Positions 15,413 through 24,275 of a stretch of DNA of 33,234 nucleotides are shown here, piece after piece. Position 1 is the first letter of the stretch; the number at the start of each line of letters is the position of its first letter. The stretch spans positions 1 to 33,234 of the forward strand of contig JAFRCV010000010.1 in assembly GCA_017404205.1 (NCBI GenBank), read 5' to 3'. Made by a program: the position numbers and the translations under genes. The notes under the pieces are model-generated. The model did no database searches, was not told the origin of the DNA, and was given only the letters and a program-made list of their open reading frames with translations. This DNA comes from Erysipelotrichaceae bacterium. GTDB taxonomy: Bacteria > Bacillota_I > Bacilli_A > Erysipelotrichales > Erysipelotrichaceae.

Positions 15413-17989
15413 ATGTTAGAAACTAAATATGATGCTAAAAAAGTAGAAGATGGCAAATATCAAAAATGGATTGAGAAGGGATATTTTAATTCTGGGGATT
15501 TAAGTAAAAGCCCATATTGTATGGTTATACCTCCACCAAACGTAACAGGTAAACTTCATATAGGCCATACTTTAGATAATGCTTTACAAGATTCAATTAT
15601 TCTTTATAAAAGAATGCGTGGCTATGATTGTTTATGGCTTCCTGGTATGGACCATGCAGGTATTGCAACTCAAGCTAAAGTTGATGCACGATTAAAACAA
15701 GAAGGCATTTCTCGTTACGATATTGGAAGAGAAGCATTTTTACAAAAAGCTTGGGAATGGAAAGATGAATATTCTAATTTCATTCGTAAACAATGGGCCA
15801 AGACAGGCTTATCAGTAGATTATCGTAAAGAAAGATTTACTCTTGATGAAGGCTTATCAAAAGCTGTTAGTAAAGTATTTGTTGATTATTATAAAGAAGG
15901 GTTAATCTATCAAGGCAAAAGAGTTATCAACTGGGACCCTCAAGCTAAAACAGCTTTAAGTAATGTTGAAGTAATTCATAAAGAAGTTAAAGGTAAAATG
16001 TATTACTTTAGATATAAAGTAGTTGATAGCGATGAAACATTTGATGTTGCGACAACAAGACCAGAAACGATGTATGGTGATGTATGTGTTGTTGTTCATC
16101 CTAAAGATGAAAAATTAAATCACTTGATTGGTAAAAAGTGTATCAACCCTGCTAATGGTGATATCTTGCCAATTATTGGTGATGAGTATATTGAAATTGG
16201 TTTTGGAACTGGAGCAATGAAATGCACACCAGCTCATGATCCTAATGATTATCAAATAGCGTTAAGACATTCATTGGATATGCCTATTTGTATGAATGAA
16301 GATGGTACGATGAATGAATTGGCTGGAGATTTAAAAGGCTTAGATCGTTATGAAGCAAGAGAGAAGACAGTTGAAAAAATCAAAGAACTAGGTCAACTTG
16401 TAAAAATTGAAGACATTATACATAATGTCGGCTTCTCTGAAAGAACAGATGTAATGGTTGAGCCATATCTATCTAAACAATGGTTTGTTAAGATGAAGCC
16501 TTTAGCTGATGATGTATTAAAGGCACAAGAAAATCCAAATACAAAAATAAATTTCTATCCTGCTAGATTTGAAAAAACATTTGCATCTTGGCTTGAGAAC
16601 ATTGAAGATTGGTGCATATCTAGACAACTTTGGTGGGGACACAGAATTCCTGTTTGGTATCATAAAGAAACTGGTGAAATATATTGTGAATACAATCCTC
16701 CAAAAGATATTGAAAACTATATTCAAGATGAAGATGTTTTGGATACATGGTTTTCAAGTGCTCTGTGGCCATTTACAACACTTGGTTGGCCCGAAGAAAC
16801 AGAAGATTTAAAAAGATATTATCCAACTAATTGTTTAGTAACTGGATATGATATTATTTTCTTCTGGGTTGCAAGAATGGCAGTAAGCGCAAGACATTTT
16901 ACAAATAGTGTTCCATTTAAAGATTGTTTAATTCACGGCTTAGTAAGAGATGAACAAGGACGCAAGATGTCAAAAACTCTTGGCAACGGAATTGATCCAA
17001 TTGATGTTATCGATAAATATGGCTATGATTCATTAAGGTTATTCTTAACAACAAACGCAACACCTGGCTATGATTTAAATTATTCAAACGAAAAAGTAGA
17101 AGCATCTTGGAACTTTATCAATAAACTTTGGAATGCAACAAGATTTGTATTAATGAATATAGATGATGAATACAAATATAATGAACCAACAATTGATAAT
17201 GAAATAGATCATTGGATTATTTCTAAACTTGATTACATCATTGATCAAACAACAACAAATTTAGATCGCTATGAATTAGGAATTGCTGGAAACGAATTGA
17301 TGAATTTTATTTGGAATGATTTTTGTTCATCATATATTGAATTTACAAAAGCAACTTTAACAAGTGACAACAAAGAAGAAAAACACAAAACATTAAATAC
17401 ATTAATTTATGTATTAGATGCAATAGTTAAATTACTTCATCCATTTATTCCATTTGTTACAGAAGAGTTATATCAAGCAATTCATGGTGATAAAGAAAGT
17501 ATTTGTTTAGCATCATGGCCAACAAAAAAATCTTTTGATTTAACAAAAGCAAAACAAATAGACATCTTATTAGAAATAATTAAAACAACAAGAGAAATAA
17601 AAACAGAAAATAATATTAAGCCATCAAAAGAATTAGTATTAATGATTGAAGGCTTTAATATTAATGAAAATGAAATATCAATATTAAATAAGATGTGTAA
17701 ATTAAATGTTGTAAAAGAAATAAATGATGAAACAATTGTTCGTCCAATCAGCAATGGAAAAATTTATTTCAAGATGTCAGAAGTTGTAAACAAAGAAGAA
17801 GAACTTCAAAAATTAGAAAAAGAGTTACAACGTTTAGAAGCAGAAATAAAGCGCTCTACAAGCGTTTTAGCGAATAAAGGTTTTGTAGAAAAAGCACCAA
17901 AAGAAAAAGTTGAAGAAGAAAAAAATAAATTAATTAATTATCAAAATTCATATGATACATTAATGAAAAAGAAAAAAGAATTTATTTAA
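15413..17989 (+). CDS. valS: Valyl-tRNA synthetase
   Basis: 858 residues, class Ia synthetase. The HIGH motif is at 49-52 (NVTGKLHIGH) and the KMSKS motif reads K518-M-S-K-T. A CP1 editing domain lies between (around the TTRPETMYGD stretch). The ILVS-type anticodon-binding domain and a C-terminal Lys/Glu-rich coiled coil (about 795-858, EEELQKLEKELQRLEAEI) that binds tRNA are present. AGGAGG (15403-15408) precedes ATG. It is controlled by the T-box just upstream. The second half of the gene is noticeably more A-rich than the first, without loss of frame. Confidence 0.98.
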   Translation: MLETKYDAKKVEDGKYQKWIEKGYFNSGDLSKSPYCMVIPPPNVTGKLHIGHTLDNALQDSIILYKRMRGYDCLWLPGMDHAGIATQAKVDARLKQEGISRYDIGREAFLQKAWEWKDEYSNFIRKQWAKTGLSVDYRKERFTLDEGLSKAVSKVFVDYYKEGLIYQGKRVINWDPQAKTALSNVEVIHKEVKGKMYYFRYKVVDSDETFDVATTRPETMYGDVCVVVHPKDEKLNHLIGKKCINPANGDILPIIGDEYIEIGFGTGAMKCTPAHDPNDYQIALRHSLDMPICMNEDGTMNELAGDLKGLDRYEAREKTVEKIKELGQLVKIEDIIHNVGFSERTDVMVEPYLSKQWFVKMKPLADDVLKAQENPNTKINFYPARFEKTFASWLENIEDWCISRQLWWGHRIPVWYHKETGEIYCEYNPPKDIENYIQDEDVLDTWFSSALWPFTTLGWPEETEDLKRYYPTNCLVTGYDIIFFWVARMAVSARHFTNSVPFKDCLIHGLVRDEQGRKMSKTLGNGIDPIDVIDKYGYDSLRLFLTTNATPGYDLNYSNEKVEASWNFINKLWNATRFVLMNIDDEYKYNEPTIDNEIDHWIISKLDYIIDQTTTNLDRYELGIAGNELMNFIWNDFCSSYIEFTKATLTSDNKEEKHKTLNTLIYVLDAIVKLLHPFIPFVTEELYQAIHGDKESICLASWPTKKSFDLTKAKQIDILLEIIKTTREIKTENNIKPSKELVLMIEGFNINENEISILNKMCKLNVVKEINDETIVRPISNGKIYFKMSEVVNKEEELQKLEKELQRLEAEIKRSTSVLANKGFVEKAPKEKVEEEKNKLINYQNSYDTLMKKKKEFI

Positions 17990-18053
17990 AAAAATATTTT
18001 TTTCAAAAAAATTTTTTTCAAAATATTGAAAATAAAATCAAGAGATATATAAT
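17988..18053 (+). promoter_or_regulatory. Strong promoter with A/T-tract UP element for the Lys-rich protein
   Basis: TTGAAA (18026-18031) and TATAAT (18048-18053) are separated by 16 bases. Directly upstream lie pure A7/T7 tracts (17988-18003 and 18005-18018), one of them a perfect A7T7 block. They fall at about -38 to -70 relative to the expected start at 18060, which suits an UP element and intrinsic curvature. This predicts high expression. Confidence 0.7.
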
Positions 18054-18105
18054 TTTAATTAGATGAATATTTTTATTTATCGATAATTAAAGAAAGGGAA
18101 AAGAT

Positions 18106-18405
18106 ATGCCAGTTGCTAAAAAAACTGCTCCTGCTAAAAAAGCAGTAGCTAAAAAAGCTCCAGCTAAGAAAGCTGCTCCTGCTAAAAAGCCAGTAGCTAA
18201 GAAAGCTCCAGCTAAGAAAGCTGCTCCTGCTAAAAAAGCAGTAGCTAAGAAAGCTCCAGCTAAAAAAGCTGCTCCTGCTAAAAAAGCAGTAGTTAAGAAA
18301 GCTGCTCCAGCTAAAAAGCCTGTTGCTAAAAAAGCTGCTCCTGCTAAAAAAGCAGTAGCTAAAAAGCCAGTTGCTAAAAAAGCTCCAGCTAAAAAAGCTA
18401 AATAA
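18106..18405 (+). CDS. Alanine/lysine/proline-rich histone H1-like protein
   Basis: A 99-residue protein made almost only of 5-6 residue units ending in KK ([21 protein letters not shown]): 18 such units, 37 lysines, no acidic residue. This composition matches eukaryotic histone H1 tails and bacterial PAKKA-type proteins, which bind DNA non-specifically. It is expected to be unstructured, extremely basic and associated with the nucleoid or RNA. The units are near-identical at DNA level, so unit number may vary between strains. AAAGGGAAAAG precedes ATG. It has its own strong promoter and terminator, so it is a single-gene unit between valS and mscL. A surface or secretion role is unlikely, as no signal peptide is present. 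Confidence 0.8.
   Translation: MPVAKKTAPAKKAVAKKAPAKKAAPAKKPVAKKAPAKKAAPAKKAVAKKAPAKKAAPAKKAVVKKAAPAKKPVAKKAAPAKKAVAKKPVAKKAPAKKAK
18116..18402 (+). repeat. Tandem 15-18 bp coding repeats (AKK units)
   Basis: Degenerate tandem copies of a unit like CCAGCTAAGAAAGCT, many containing A6 runs, fill the gene. Slippage or recombination would change the protein by whole units if in multiples of the unit, or frameshift it at the A6 runs. Confidence 0.8.
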
Positions 18406-18430
18406 GTTATTAAGTAATTGATAACCTAGA

Positions 18431-18480
18431 CATGAAATAATATTTCATGGATAAAACAGCTATAATAGCTGTTTTAATTT
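18431..18480 (+). terminator. Tandem hairpins ending the Lys-rich gene
   Basis: The first hairpin is a near-perfect palindrome (18431-18438 with 18442-18449). The second (AAAACAGCT at 18453-18461 with AGCTGTTTT at 18467-18475) ends in TTTTAATTT and looks like the intrinsic terminator. Confidence 0.8.
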
Positions 18481-18523
18481 CCTATCTGGCATGTGTTAAT
18501 ATTTAATTAAGGAGAAAAAACAT

Positions 18524-18919
18524 ATGAAAAAATTTTTAGATGAATTTAAACAGTTCGCTGTTAAAGGTAATGTATTAGATATGGCTATTGGTGTTGTAAT
18601 AGGTGGCGCATTTACGGCAATCGTTACATCATTAGTTAACGATATCATCATGCCTTTTATCGCTTTGATTACAGGTGATGTTGCATTTGGTGATTTGGCA
18701 TTAACATTAAAAGGTGATATTACATTAAACTATGGCGCATTCATTCAATGTGTTGTAAACTTTGTTCTTGTTGCTTTAGTTTTATTCTTTGTTGTTAAAG
18801 CTATTAATAAAATGAATAAGCCAAAAGAAGAAGTTAAAGAAGAACCAAAAAAACCAGAACAAAGTGAAGAATTAAAAGCACTAAAGAAGATTATTAAATT
18901 GCTTGAAAAGAAAAACTAA
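18524..18919 (+). CDS. mscL: Large-conductance mechanosensitive channel
   Basis: 131 residues. The N-terminal amphipathic helix ([18 protein letters not shown]) runs into TM1 ([23 protein letters not shown]), with the glycine-rich pore constriction. A short periplasmic loop (about 46-70), TM2 and a charged C-terminal helical bundle ([16 protein letters not shown]) follow. It opens under membrane tension to release solutes in osmotic downshock. AAGGAG lies before the ATG. It ends 19 bases before the inferred transcription start of the thrS leader. Confidence 0.97.
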   Translation: MKKFLDEFKQFAVKGNVLDMAIGVVIGGAFTAIVTSLVNDIIMPFIALITGDVAFGDLALTLKGDITLNYGAFIQCVVNFVLVALVLFFVVKAINKMNKPKEEVKEEPKKPEQSEELKALKKIIKLLEKKN

Positions 18920-18931
18920 TTGGTTCATAAT
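18903..18931 (+). promoter_or_regulatory. Probable promoter of the thrS T-box leader
   Basis: TTGAAA (18903-18908), within the last codons of mscL, and CATAAT (18926-18931) are 17 bases apart. The transcript would start at about 18938, just before T-box Stem I. Confidence 0.65.
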
Positions 18932-18937
18932 TTAAGT

Positions 18938-19120
18938 ATATCGATGAATGAGACATGATTATATTGTCAATGTTAAAGAGAGGTTGTGGATGGTGCAAAC
19001 AACTACTAAACAATATGATTACTACTCAGGAGATCTTCTAATAAAAGACGTTACTCGCGTTAAGAGTTCAAGTTAGAAATTAAGGTGGTACCGCGCATTG
19101 CGCCCTTTTACCACCTTTTA
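18938..19120 (+). ncRNA. T-box leader of thrS, Thr specifier
   Basis: The T-box motif AAGGTGGTACCGCG is at 19082-19095. In Stem I, ATATTGT pairs with ACAATAT and TGAG with CTCA, leaving ACT (19021-19023), a Thr codon, in the specifier loop in the same position as GTA in the valS leader. The terminator pairs 19082-19090 with 19109-19117 and ends in TTTTATTTTT. The 3' half closely resembles that of the valS leader, including TTACTCGCGTTAAGAGTT. Uncharged tRNA-Thr should allow read-through into thrS and possibly the two genes behind it. Confidence 0.93.
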
Positions 19121-19134
19121 TTTTTGGGGGTATT

Positions 19135-20883
19135 ATGATTGATATTAAAGCTAATGAAAAATTAAATGTTCTTAATCACTCTTGTGCTCATTTATTAGCA
19201 CAAGCAATTTCTCATCTTTATCCTGGAGCTAAGTTTTGGGTTGGCCCAGTTATTAAAGAAGGTTTTTATTATGATATTGATTTAGGCGATAAGGTAGTTT
19301 CTGAAGCTGATTTTCCAGCTATTGAAAAAGAAATGAAAAAAATTTCTAAAGATGGTAAAAGAATTGTTCGTAATGAAATATCAAAAAAAGATGCATTAGA
19401 AATGTTTAAAGATGATCCATATAAAATTGATTTAATTAATAACATGGATGAAGATACAACTGTTATCTCAACATATACACAAGGCGATTTTACTGATTTG
19501 TGTCGTGGTCCACATGTTGAATCAGTTAAACAATTGAAGTATTTCAAATTATTAAAGGCTTCTGGTGCTTATTGGAAAAATGATGCTAAGAATAAGATGC
19601 TTCAAAGAATTTATGGTGTTTGTTATGAGAATGAAGAAGATTTAAATGCTCATCTAAAAGAATTAGAAGAAGCTAAGGAAAGAGACCATCGTAAAATTGG
19701 AAAAGATCAAGAAATCTTTATGACTTCACCACTTGTTGGTGCTGGTATGCCTATGTGGCTTCCAAACGGTGCTGTTATTAGAAAAGAACTTGAAAATTAT
19801 ATTTATAAAAAAGAAAGAGCTTTAGGATATGATCATGTCTATACACCATGTGTAGGCACTAAACAATTATATGTAACTTCAGGACACTGGGATCATTATC
19901 AAAAAAATATGTTTCCAGTAATGAAAGTTGATGAAGAAGAATTTGTACTTCGTCCAATGAATTGTCCTCATCATATGATTATTTATAAGAGCAAATTACA
20001 TTCATATCGTGATTTACCAGTAAGAATTGGCGAATTTGCGACTGATTTCAGATATGAAGCTTCTGGTGCTGTTAAAGGTCTAGAAAGAGTTAGATGCATG
20101 TGTCAAAATGATGCCCATTTATTTGTTAGACCTGATCAAATTGGCGAAGAGTTTAAACGTGTTGTAACTTTAATCCTTGATGTCTATAAAGACTTTGGCT
20201 TAAAGAACTATAAATTTAGATTGTCATTAAGAGATCCTGCTGATAAAGAAAAATATTTTGATGATGATCAAATGTGGAATGAAGCTGAAAATAAATTAAG
20301 AGATGTACTAAATGAAATAGGTATGCCTTATGAAGAAGCAATAGGTGAAGCAGCATTCTATGGACCAAAACTAGATGTTGAAGTCAAGCCCGCTATTGGA
20401 CCAGAAGTTACTTTATCTACTTGTCAATTAGACTTTTTACTACCTCGTAGATTTGAATTGAACTATATTGATTCAAATGGTGAAAAACAAGTACCAGTTG
20501 TAATTCATAGAGCTATCTTTGGAACATTCGATAGATTTACTGCTTTCTTAATTGAAGAAACTAAAGGCGCTATGCCTTTATGGTTAGCTCCTAAGCAAAT
20601 TGAAATTATTCCAGTAAATTCAGAAATTCACGCTGATTATGCATATAAAGTGAAAGAACAATTTGCTTCAAATGGCTTTAGAGTTGAAGTTGATGATCGA
20701 AATGAAAAATTAGGTTATCGTATTAGAGAAGCACAACTTAAAAAGATTCCAGTTGAAATAGTAGTGGGTGATAATGAAAAAGATAACAAAACCGTAAATA
20801 TCCGCAGATATGGTAAAGAAGGAAATACAACTTTAACAATCGAAGAAGCTATAAAGGAATTTAAAAAAGAGATCAATAAATAA
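19135..20883 (+). CDS. thrS: Threonyl-tRNA synthetase lacking the N-terminal TGS domain
   Basis: 582 residues. The editing domain is present with H15-x3-H19 and C123-x3-H127, equivalent to H73/H77 and C182/H186 of the E. coli enzyme. The offset of about 58 residues shows that the N-terminal TGS domain is absent. The class II catalytic core has the zinc ligands C277, H328 and H458, and a normal anticodon-binding domain follows (about 480-582). No upstream in-frame extension is possible, because the T-box terminator lies directly before the start. The ribosome binding site is an unusual GGGGG (19126-19130). The loss of TGS is shared with some Mollicutes and relatives. Confidence 0.97.
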   Translation: MIDIKANEKLNVLNHSCAHLLAQAISHLYPGAKFWVGPVIKEGFYYDIDLGDKVVSEADFPAIEKEMKKISKDGKRIVRNEISKKDALEMFKDDPYKIDLINNMDEDTTVISTYTQGDFTDLCRGPHVESVKQLKYFKLLKASGAYWKNDAKNKMLQRIYGVCYENEEDLNAHLKELEEAKERDHRKIGKDQEIFMTSPLVGAGMPMWLPNGAVIRKELENYIYKKERALGYDHVYTPCVGTKQLYVTSGHWDHYQKNMFPVMKVDEEEFVLRPMNCPHHMIIYKSKLHSYRDLPVRIGEFATDFRYEASGAVKGLERVRCMCQNDAHLFVRPDQIGEEFKRVVTLILDVYKDFGLKNYKFRLSLRDPADKEKYFDDDQMWNEAENKLRDVLNEIGMPYEEAIGEAAFYGPKLDVEVKPAIGPEVTLSTCQLDFLLPRRFELNYIDSNGEKQVPVVIHRAIFGTFDRFTAFLIEETKGAMPLWLAPKQIEIIPVNSEIHADYAYKVKEQFASNGFRVEVDDRNEKLGYRIREAQLKKIPVEIVVGDNEKDNKTVNIRRYGKEGNTTLTIEEAIKEFKKEINK

Positions 20884-20885
20884 TC

Positions 20886-21785
20886 ATGTTTAAAAAAGTA
20901 ATACTTTTATTGTTGGCATTAATGATGTGCGCTTGTAGGCCTATTGCTCATTATGATGACAACAGTAGCTCATATTCAATATTGACCTATAAGTCCAGTG
21001 CGGCATTAACACTGTTGCCATTTTTAAATGATGATTATTCAATTACAAACAGCAGCAGTGTTGATACTTTCGCTCATGCTTTTGATGAAGAAAAACATGA
21101 TATTATTATTGCTCCATTAAACGTTGGCATTAATAGCTGTTTAAAAGGTTGTGAATATAAACTTTTAGCAATTATCGAATATGGAACATATAACATCATT
21201 TCAACTAAAGAGACACTTAGAAGAGGTGTGCTTGGAGTTTTAGGACAAAATACTGTAAATGATTATGTTATTAAGTATCTTCAAGATAGTAATAATCCTA
21301 ATTTTGAGATTAAATGGTATGAGGATATCGATGCCTTAAAGACTAGTTTTATGAATCAAGAACTAGATGGAATGATTCTTGATGAGATTAATTTTAATTA
21401 CATGAAAGGCCAAGTCGATTATGACTTATATAAGACAACGGACTTAAATAATGAATATGAATATAAAACAGGATTCATAAAATATCCAGTTGTGGGTTTA
21501 TTTGTTTTAAATGAAGTTATTAATAACGATCAAAATGGACTTGTAGAATTTTCAAGAAGATTAAGATCAAATATCAATACATATAAAAACGACAAAACAA
21601 CTTTCAACAATACACTTATGAATTCTGATATATCACGACTAGGCTATAATGATTATAAACTAATTAGAGAATCATATAATTTCTGTGGTTTAGATTTTGT
21701 CTATGCTTCAAGCATTTATGATGAACTTAATGTTCTGATGGAAATTTGTGATATTGAACTTAATGAAAGCGTAATAATCAAATAA
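20886..21785 (+). CDS. ABC transporter substrate-binding lipoprotein, NMT1/SsuA-like
   Basis: A 299-residue lipoprotein: signal peptide with a Cys-rich lipobox MCAC (C17 most likely lipidated; C15 also possible). The mature chain reads like a type II periplasmic-binding protein of the NMT1/THI5/TauA group (YSILTYKSSAALTLLPF, then ...GVLGVLGQNTVNDYVIKYL). The ligand cannot be read; thiamine precursors, aliphatic sulfonates or other small organics are known for this group. It starts two bases after thrS with no promoter between and overlaps the permease start, so it is probably co-transcribed with thrS under the Thr T-box. Confidence 0.75.
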   Translation: MFKKVILLLLALMMCACRPIAHYDDNSSSYSILTYKSSAALTLLPFLNDDYSITNSSSVDTFAHAFDEEKHDIIIAPLNVGINSCLKGCEYKLLAIIEYGTYNIISTKETLRRGVLGVLGQNTVNDYVIKYLQDSNNPNFEIKWYEDIDALKTSFMNQELDGMILDEINFNYMKGQVDYDLYKTTDLNNEYEYKTGFIKYPVVGLFVLNEVINNDQNGLVEFSRRLRSNINTYKNDKTTFNNTLMNSDISRLGYNDYKLIRESYNFCGLDFVYASSIYDELNVLMEICDIELNESVIIK

Positions 21786-22501
21786 TGAAAAAGAATTATA
21801 TCTTATCAATATTAAGCATATTAATAATTTATATATTATTGAGTAGTCTCATTAATAAGGCATACATACTTCCTAGTATTGTTGAGATTTTGATATCTTT
21901 AAAGAATATTGTTTTTTCTTCATCATTTTTAATGATTATTTTTACAACAATATGGCGCACACTATTAGGATTGATTATTAGTTTTACTATTGCCCTTATT
22001 TTAGCTTTTTTAGCTTACTTCAATGAAAATATAAGAGACTTTATGCATCCTTTATATGTGTTACTAAAAACAATTCCAAATATCACTTATATAATCATTG
22101 CGCTATTGTGGCTAGGAAGAGATGGCAGTGCCATACTTGTATCTTTTCTTGTGGTATTTCCAATATTCTATATTTCGATATTGAATGCTTTGCTTAATAT
22201 TGACGAGTCATTGATTGAAGTAACTGAGATGTATGATGTAGCTATTTTATACAAGATTCGTAAAGTTTACTTGCCATTAATTAAAAATGACATTCTTACA
22301 TCTTTAAGTAATTGTTGTTCACTTGGTTTTAAAGTTTCAATAATGGCTGAAATATTGTCACAAGTAAAAAGCGGAATAGGCAAAGAATTGTATTTCGCAA
22401 AAGCCAACTTTATGATGGCTGATATAATAGCTTGGACTATCATAATCATCTTGATTTCTTCACTTGTTGATTATTTATTATCATTAAACAAAAAAAGATA
22501 A
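21785..22501 (+). CDS. ABC transporter permease, SsuC/TauC-like
   Basis: A 238-residue membrane protein with about six hydrophobic helices and the BPD_transp_1 pattern: TIWRTLLGLIISFTIALILAF, LLKTIPNITYIIIALLWLG, and a later GFKVSIMAEIL loop for the ATPase contact. It is coupled (TAATG) to the binding protein before it. No ATPase gene follows; instead proS is convergent four bases away, so the ATPase must be encoded elsewhere or shared. Substrate unknown. Confidence 0.82.
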   Translation: MKKNYILSILSILIIYILLSSLINKAYILPSIVEILISLKNIVFSSSFLMIIFTTIWRTLLGLIISFTIALILAFLAYFNENIRDFMHPLYVLLKTIPNITYIIIALLWLGRDGSAILVSFLVVFPIFYISILNALLNIDESLIEVTEMYDVAILYKIRKVYLPLIKNDILTSLSNCCSLGFKVSIMAEILSQVKSGIGKELYFAKANFMMADIIAWTIIIILISSLVDYLLSLNKKR

Positions 22502-22522
22502 ATGGTTATCCATTTATCTTTT
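22493..22522. terminator. Bidirectional terminator embedding both stop codons
   Basis: A 13-bp stem (22493-22505 with 22510-22522) has a 4-base loop. The 5' arm contains the permease stop, and the proS stop begins in the loop. A- and T-runs flank both sides, so it can end both convergent transcripts within only four intergenic bases. Confidence 0.88.
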
Positions 22523-24191
22523 CTTTTAAGAATTCAATTAATTCATCAACTGATAAATTTTTACTTTCTTCTTCATCGCGCTTTTTAATCTCAACAATAT
22601 TTTCACTTGCGCCTCTTCCAACGGTAATTCGATATGGAATACCAATTAAATCAGCATCGTTGAATTTAATACCTGGTCTTTCATTGCGATCATCAAGTAT
22701 ACATTCAATGCCTAAACTATTTAATTGATCATATAAGTCATTAGCTAATTTATTTTGGATTTCATCTTTACTTGACATGACAAGAATGATTGCGTGATAT
22801 GGAGCGATATTTATTGGCCAGATAATTCCTTTATCATCATTATTTTGTTCAACGATGGCTGCCATGGTTCTACCAAGACCAATACCATAAGAACCCATCC
22901 ATACATCTTCTTCTTTGTTGTTGGCATTTAAATAATGTAGGTCCATTGCTTTTGCATATTTTGTGCCTAATTTAAATGTATTGCCAATTTCAATACCTTT
23001 TGTTTGCTTTAATGGTTTGCCACAAATAGGACAAATGTCTCCTTGTTTCACATTTACGATATCGCCATGTATATCATATTTAAAATCTTTAGGATTGGCA
23101 TTGATGTAGTGATAACCATGTTTATTAGCTCCACAACAGAAATTTCTCATTGCTAAAACTTCATCATCAACAACTATTTTGGCATTTAAACCAATTGGAC
23201 CAGTAAAACCTGGAATTGCATTTGAAGTTGCAATTAAAGAATCATCCGCAAAGCCAATTTCATTTGCTTTTAATAATTTTTGAACCTTTGTTTCGTTTAA
23301 TTCTCTATCTCCTCTAATAAAGAAGACTACAAATTCACCATCAACATTCATTAATAGAGCTTTTACAGAATTCTTTTGATCAATATTTAAGAATTCACAA
23401 ACATCTTCAATGCTTTCTTTCTCTGGTGTTTCAACTAATTGTAATTCTTTTTCTTCCTCATCACTGTGGTCTATATATTTTAAAGCAGCCACTTCTAGAT
23501 TGCTAGAATAACCACAATCACAATAGAAGATACTATCTTCACCAATTTCACTAATTGCTTGAAATTCTTCAGATAGTAAACCGCCCATAATACCTGTATC
23601 GGCTCTTACAATACGATAATTGATTCCCATTTCATCAAACGACTTCTTATAGGTATCAAACATCTTTTTGTATGATACATCTAATCCTTGTTCATCTGCA
23701 TCAAAAGAATAAGCATCTTTCATTACAAATTCTTTTACTCTAATTAGTCCAAAACGTGCTCGAGGTTCATCACGATATTTAGTTTGGAATTGATAAAGAT
23801 TAAATGGCATATCTTTATATGATCTAATCATCGATTTAGCACCATAGGCAAAAAGTTCCTCGTGTGTTGGTCCTAAGACCATATCTTTATTATTACGGTC
23901 TTTTAGTTTGTAAATTGATGGGCCAAATCCTGAAAGTCTTCCTGAATCTTCATAATATTCACTAGCTATTAAAGCAGGCATTTTAACTTCTTGGGCACCA
24001 GTTTCATTCATGTGCTTACGAATAATATTTTCTATTTTATTTTGTACTCTTAAGCCAAGAGGCAACATCATATATATACCAGCTGATGTTTTTTTGATAA
24101 AACCAGCTTTTACTAGTAAATTACCACTTTTAGAGTCTTCATCTCTAACATCTTCTCTCAAGGTAAAAAAATAAGAATTCTTTAATTTCAT
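22506..24191 (-). CDS. proS: Prolyl-tRNA synthetase, bacterial type with editing domain
   Basis: 561 residues, class II. Motif 1 and 2 regions (LPLGLRVQNKIENIIR; TKYRDEPRARFGLIRVKEFVMKDAYSF) and motif 3 (GSYGIGLGRTMAAIVEQ) are clear. The long insertion between motifs 2 and 3 (about 225-400) is the YbaK-like domain that removes alanine from tRNA-Pro. It includes a CxC and a C-P-I-C pair that may bind metal. A C-terminal anticodon domain completes it. AGGAG on the minus strand lies before the ATG. Unlike valS and thrS it has no T-box; only 84 bases separate it from guaB. Confidence 0.97.
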   Translation of the reverse strand: MKLKNSYFFTLREDVRDEDSKSGNLLVKAGFIKKTSAGIYMMLPLGLRVQNKIENIIRKHMNETGAQEVKMPALIASEYYEDSGRLSGFGPSIYKLKDRNNKDMVLGPTHEELFAYGAKSMIRSYKDMPFNLYQFQTKYRDEPRARFGLIRVKEFVMKDAYSFDADEQGLDVSYKKMFDTYKKSFDEMGINYRIVRADTGIMGGLLSEEFQAISEIGEDSIFYCDCGYSSNLEVAALKYIDHSDEEEKELQLVETPEKESIEDVCEFLNIDQKNSVKALLMNVDGEFVVFFIRGDRELNETKVQKLLKANEIGFADDSLIATSNAIPGFTGPIGLNAKIVVDDEVLAMRNFCCGANKHGYHYINANPKDFKYDIHGDIVNVKQGDICPICGKPLKQTKGIEIGNTFKLGTKYAKAMDLHYLNANNKEEDVWMGSYGIGLGRTMAAIVEQNNDDKGIIWPINIAPYHAIILVMSSKDEIQNKLANDLYDQLNSLGIECILDDRNERPGIKFNDADLIGIPYRITVGRGASENIVEIKKRDEEESKNLSVDELIEFLKEKING

Positions 24192-24225
24192 AGTTCTTGA
24201 CTCCTAACTATCAAATTTTATCATA

Positions 24226-24255
24226 TTTACTAATAATAAAATTATGTTTTATAAT
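24226..24255 (+). promoter_or_regulatory. Probable guaB promoter in the proS-guaB divergent region
   Basis: TTTACT (24226-24231) and TATAAT (24250-24255) are 18 bases apart; start of transcription about 24262, giving a 14-base leader with AAGGAG. On the minus strand, TGATAAAAT (complement of 24215-24223) may be an extended -10 for proS, so the two promoters overlap closely. Confidence 0.6.
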
Positions 24256-24275
24256 AGTGCAAAAAAGGAGCATGT

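Noticed and set aside
17988-18018. A7/T7 palindromes as valS terminator
   Set aside because: Pure A/T stems are too weak for a typical terminator, and their position fits an UP element for the next promoter better. A minor terminator role cannot be excluded.
18106-18405. Lys-rich ORF as non-coding low-complexity DNA or a repeat array such as CRISPR
   Set aside because: It has an ATG with ribosome binding site, promoter and terminator; the units keep frame throughout and there are no spacers.
24192-24275. T-box or purine riboswitch between proS and guaB
   Set aside because: Only 84 bases, largely taken by overlapping promoters and ribosome binding sites; no T-box or riboswitch motif.
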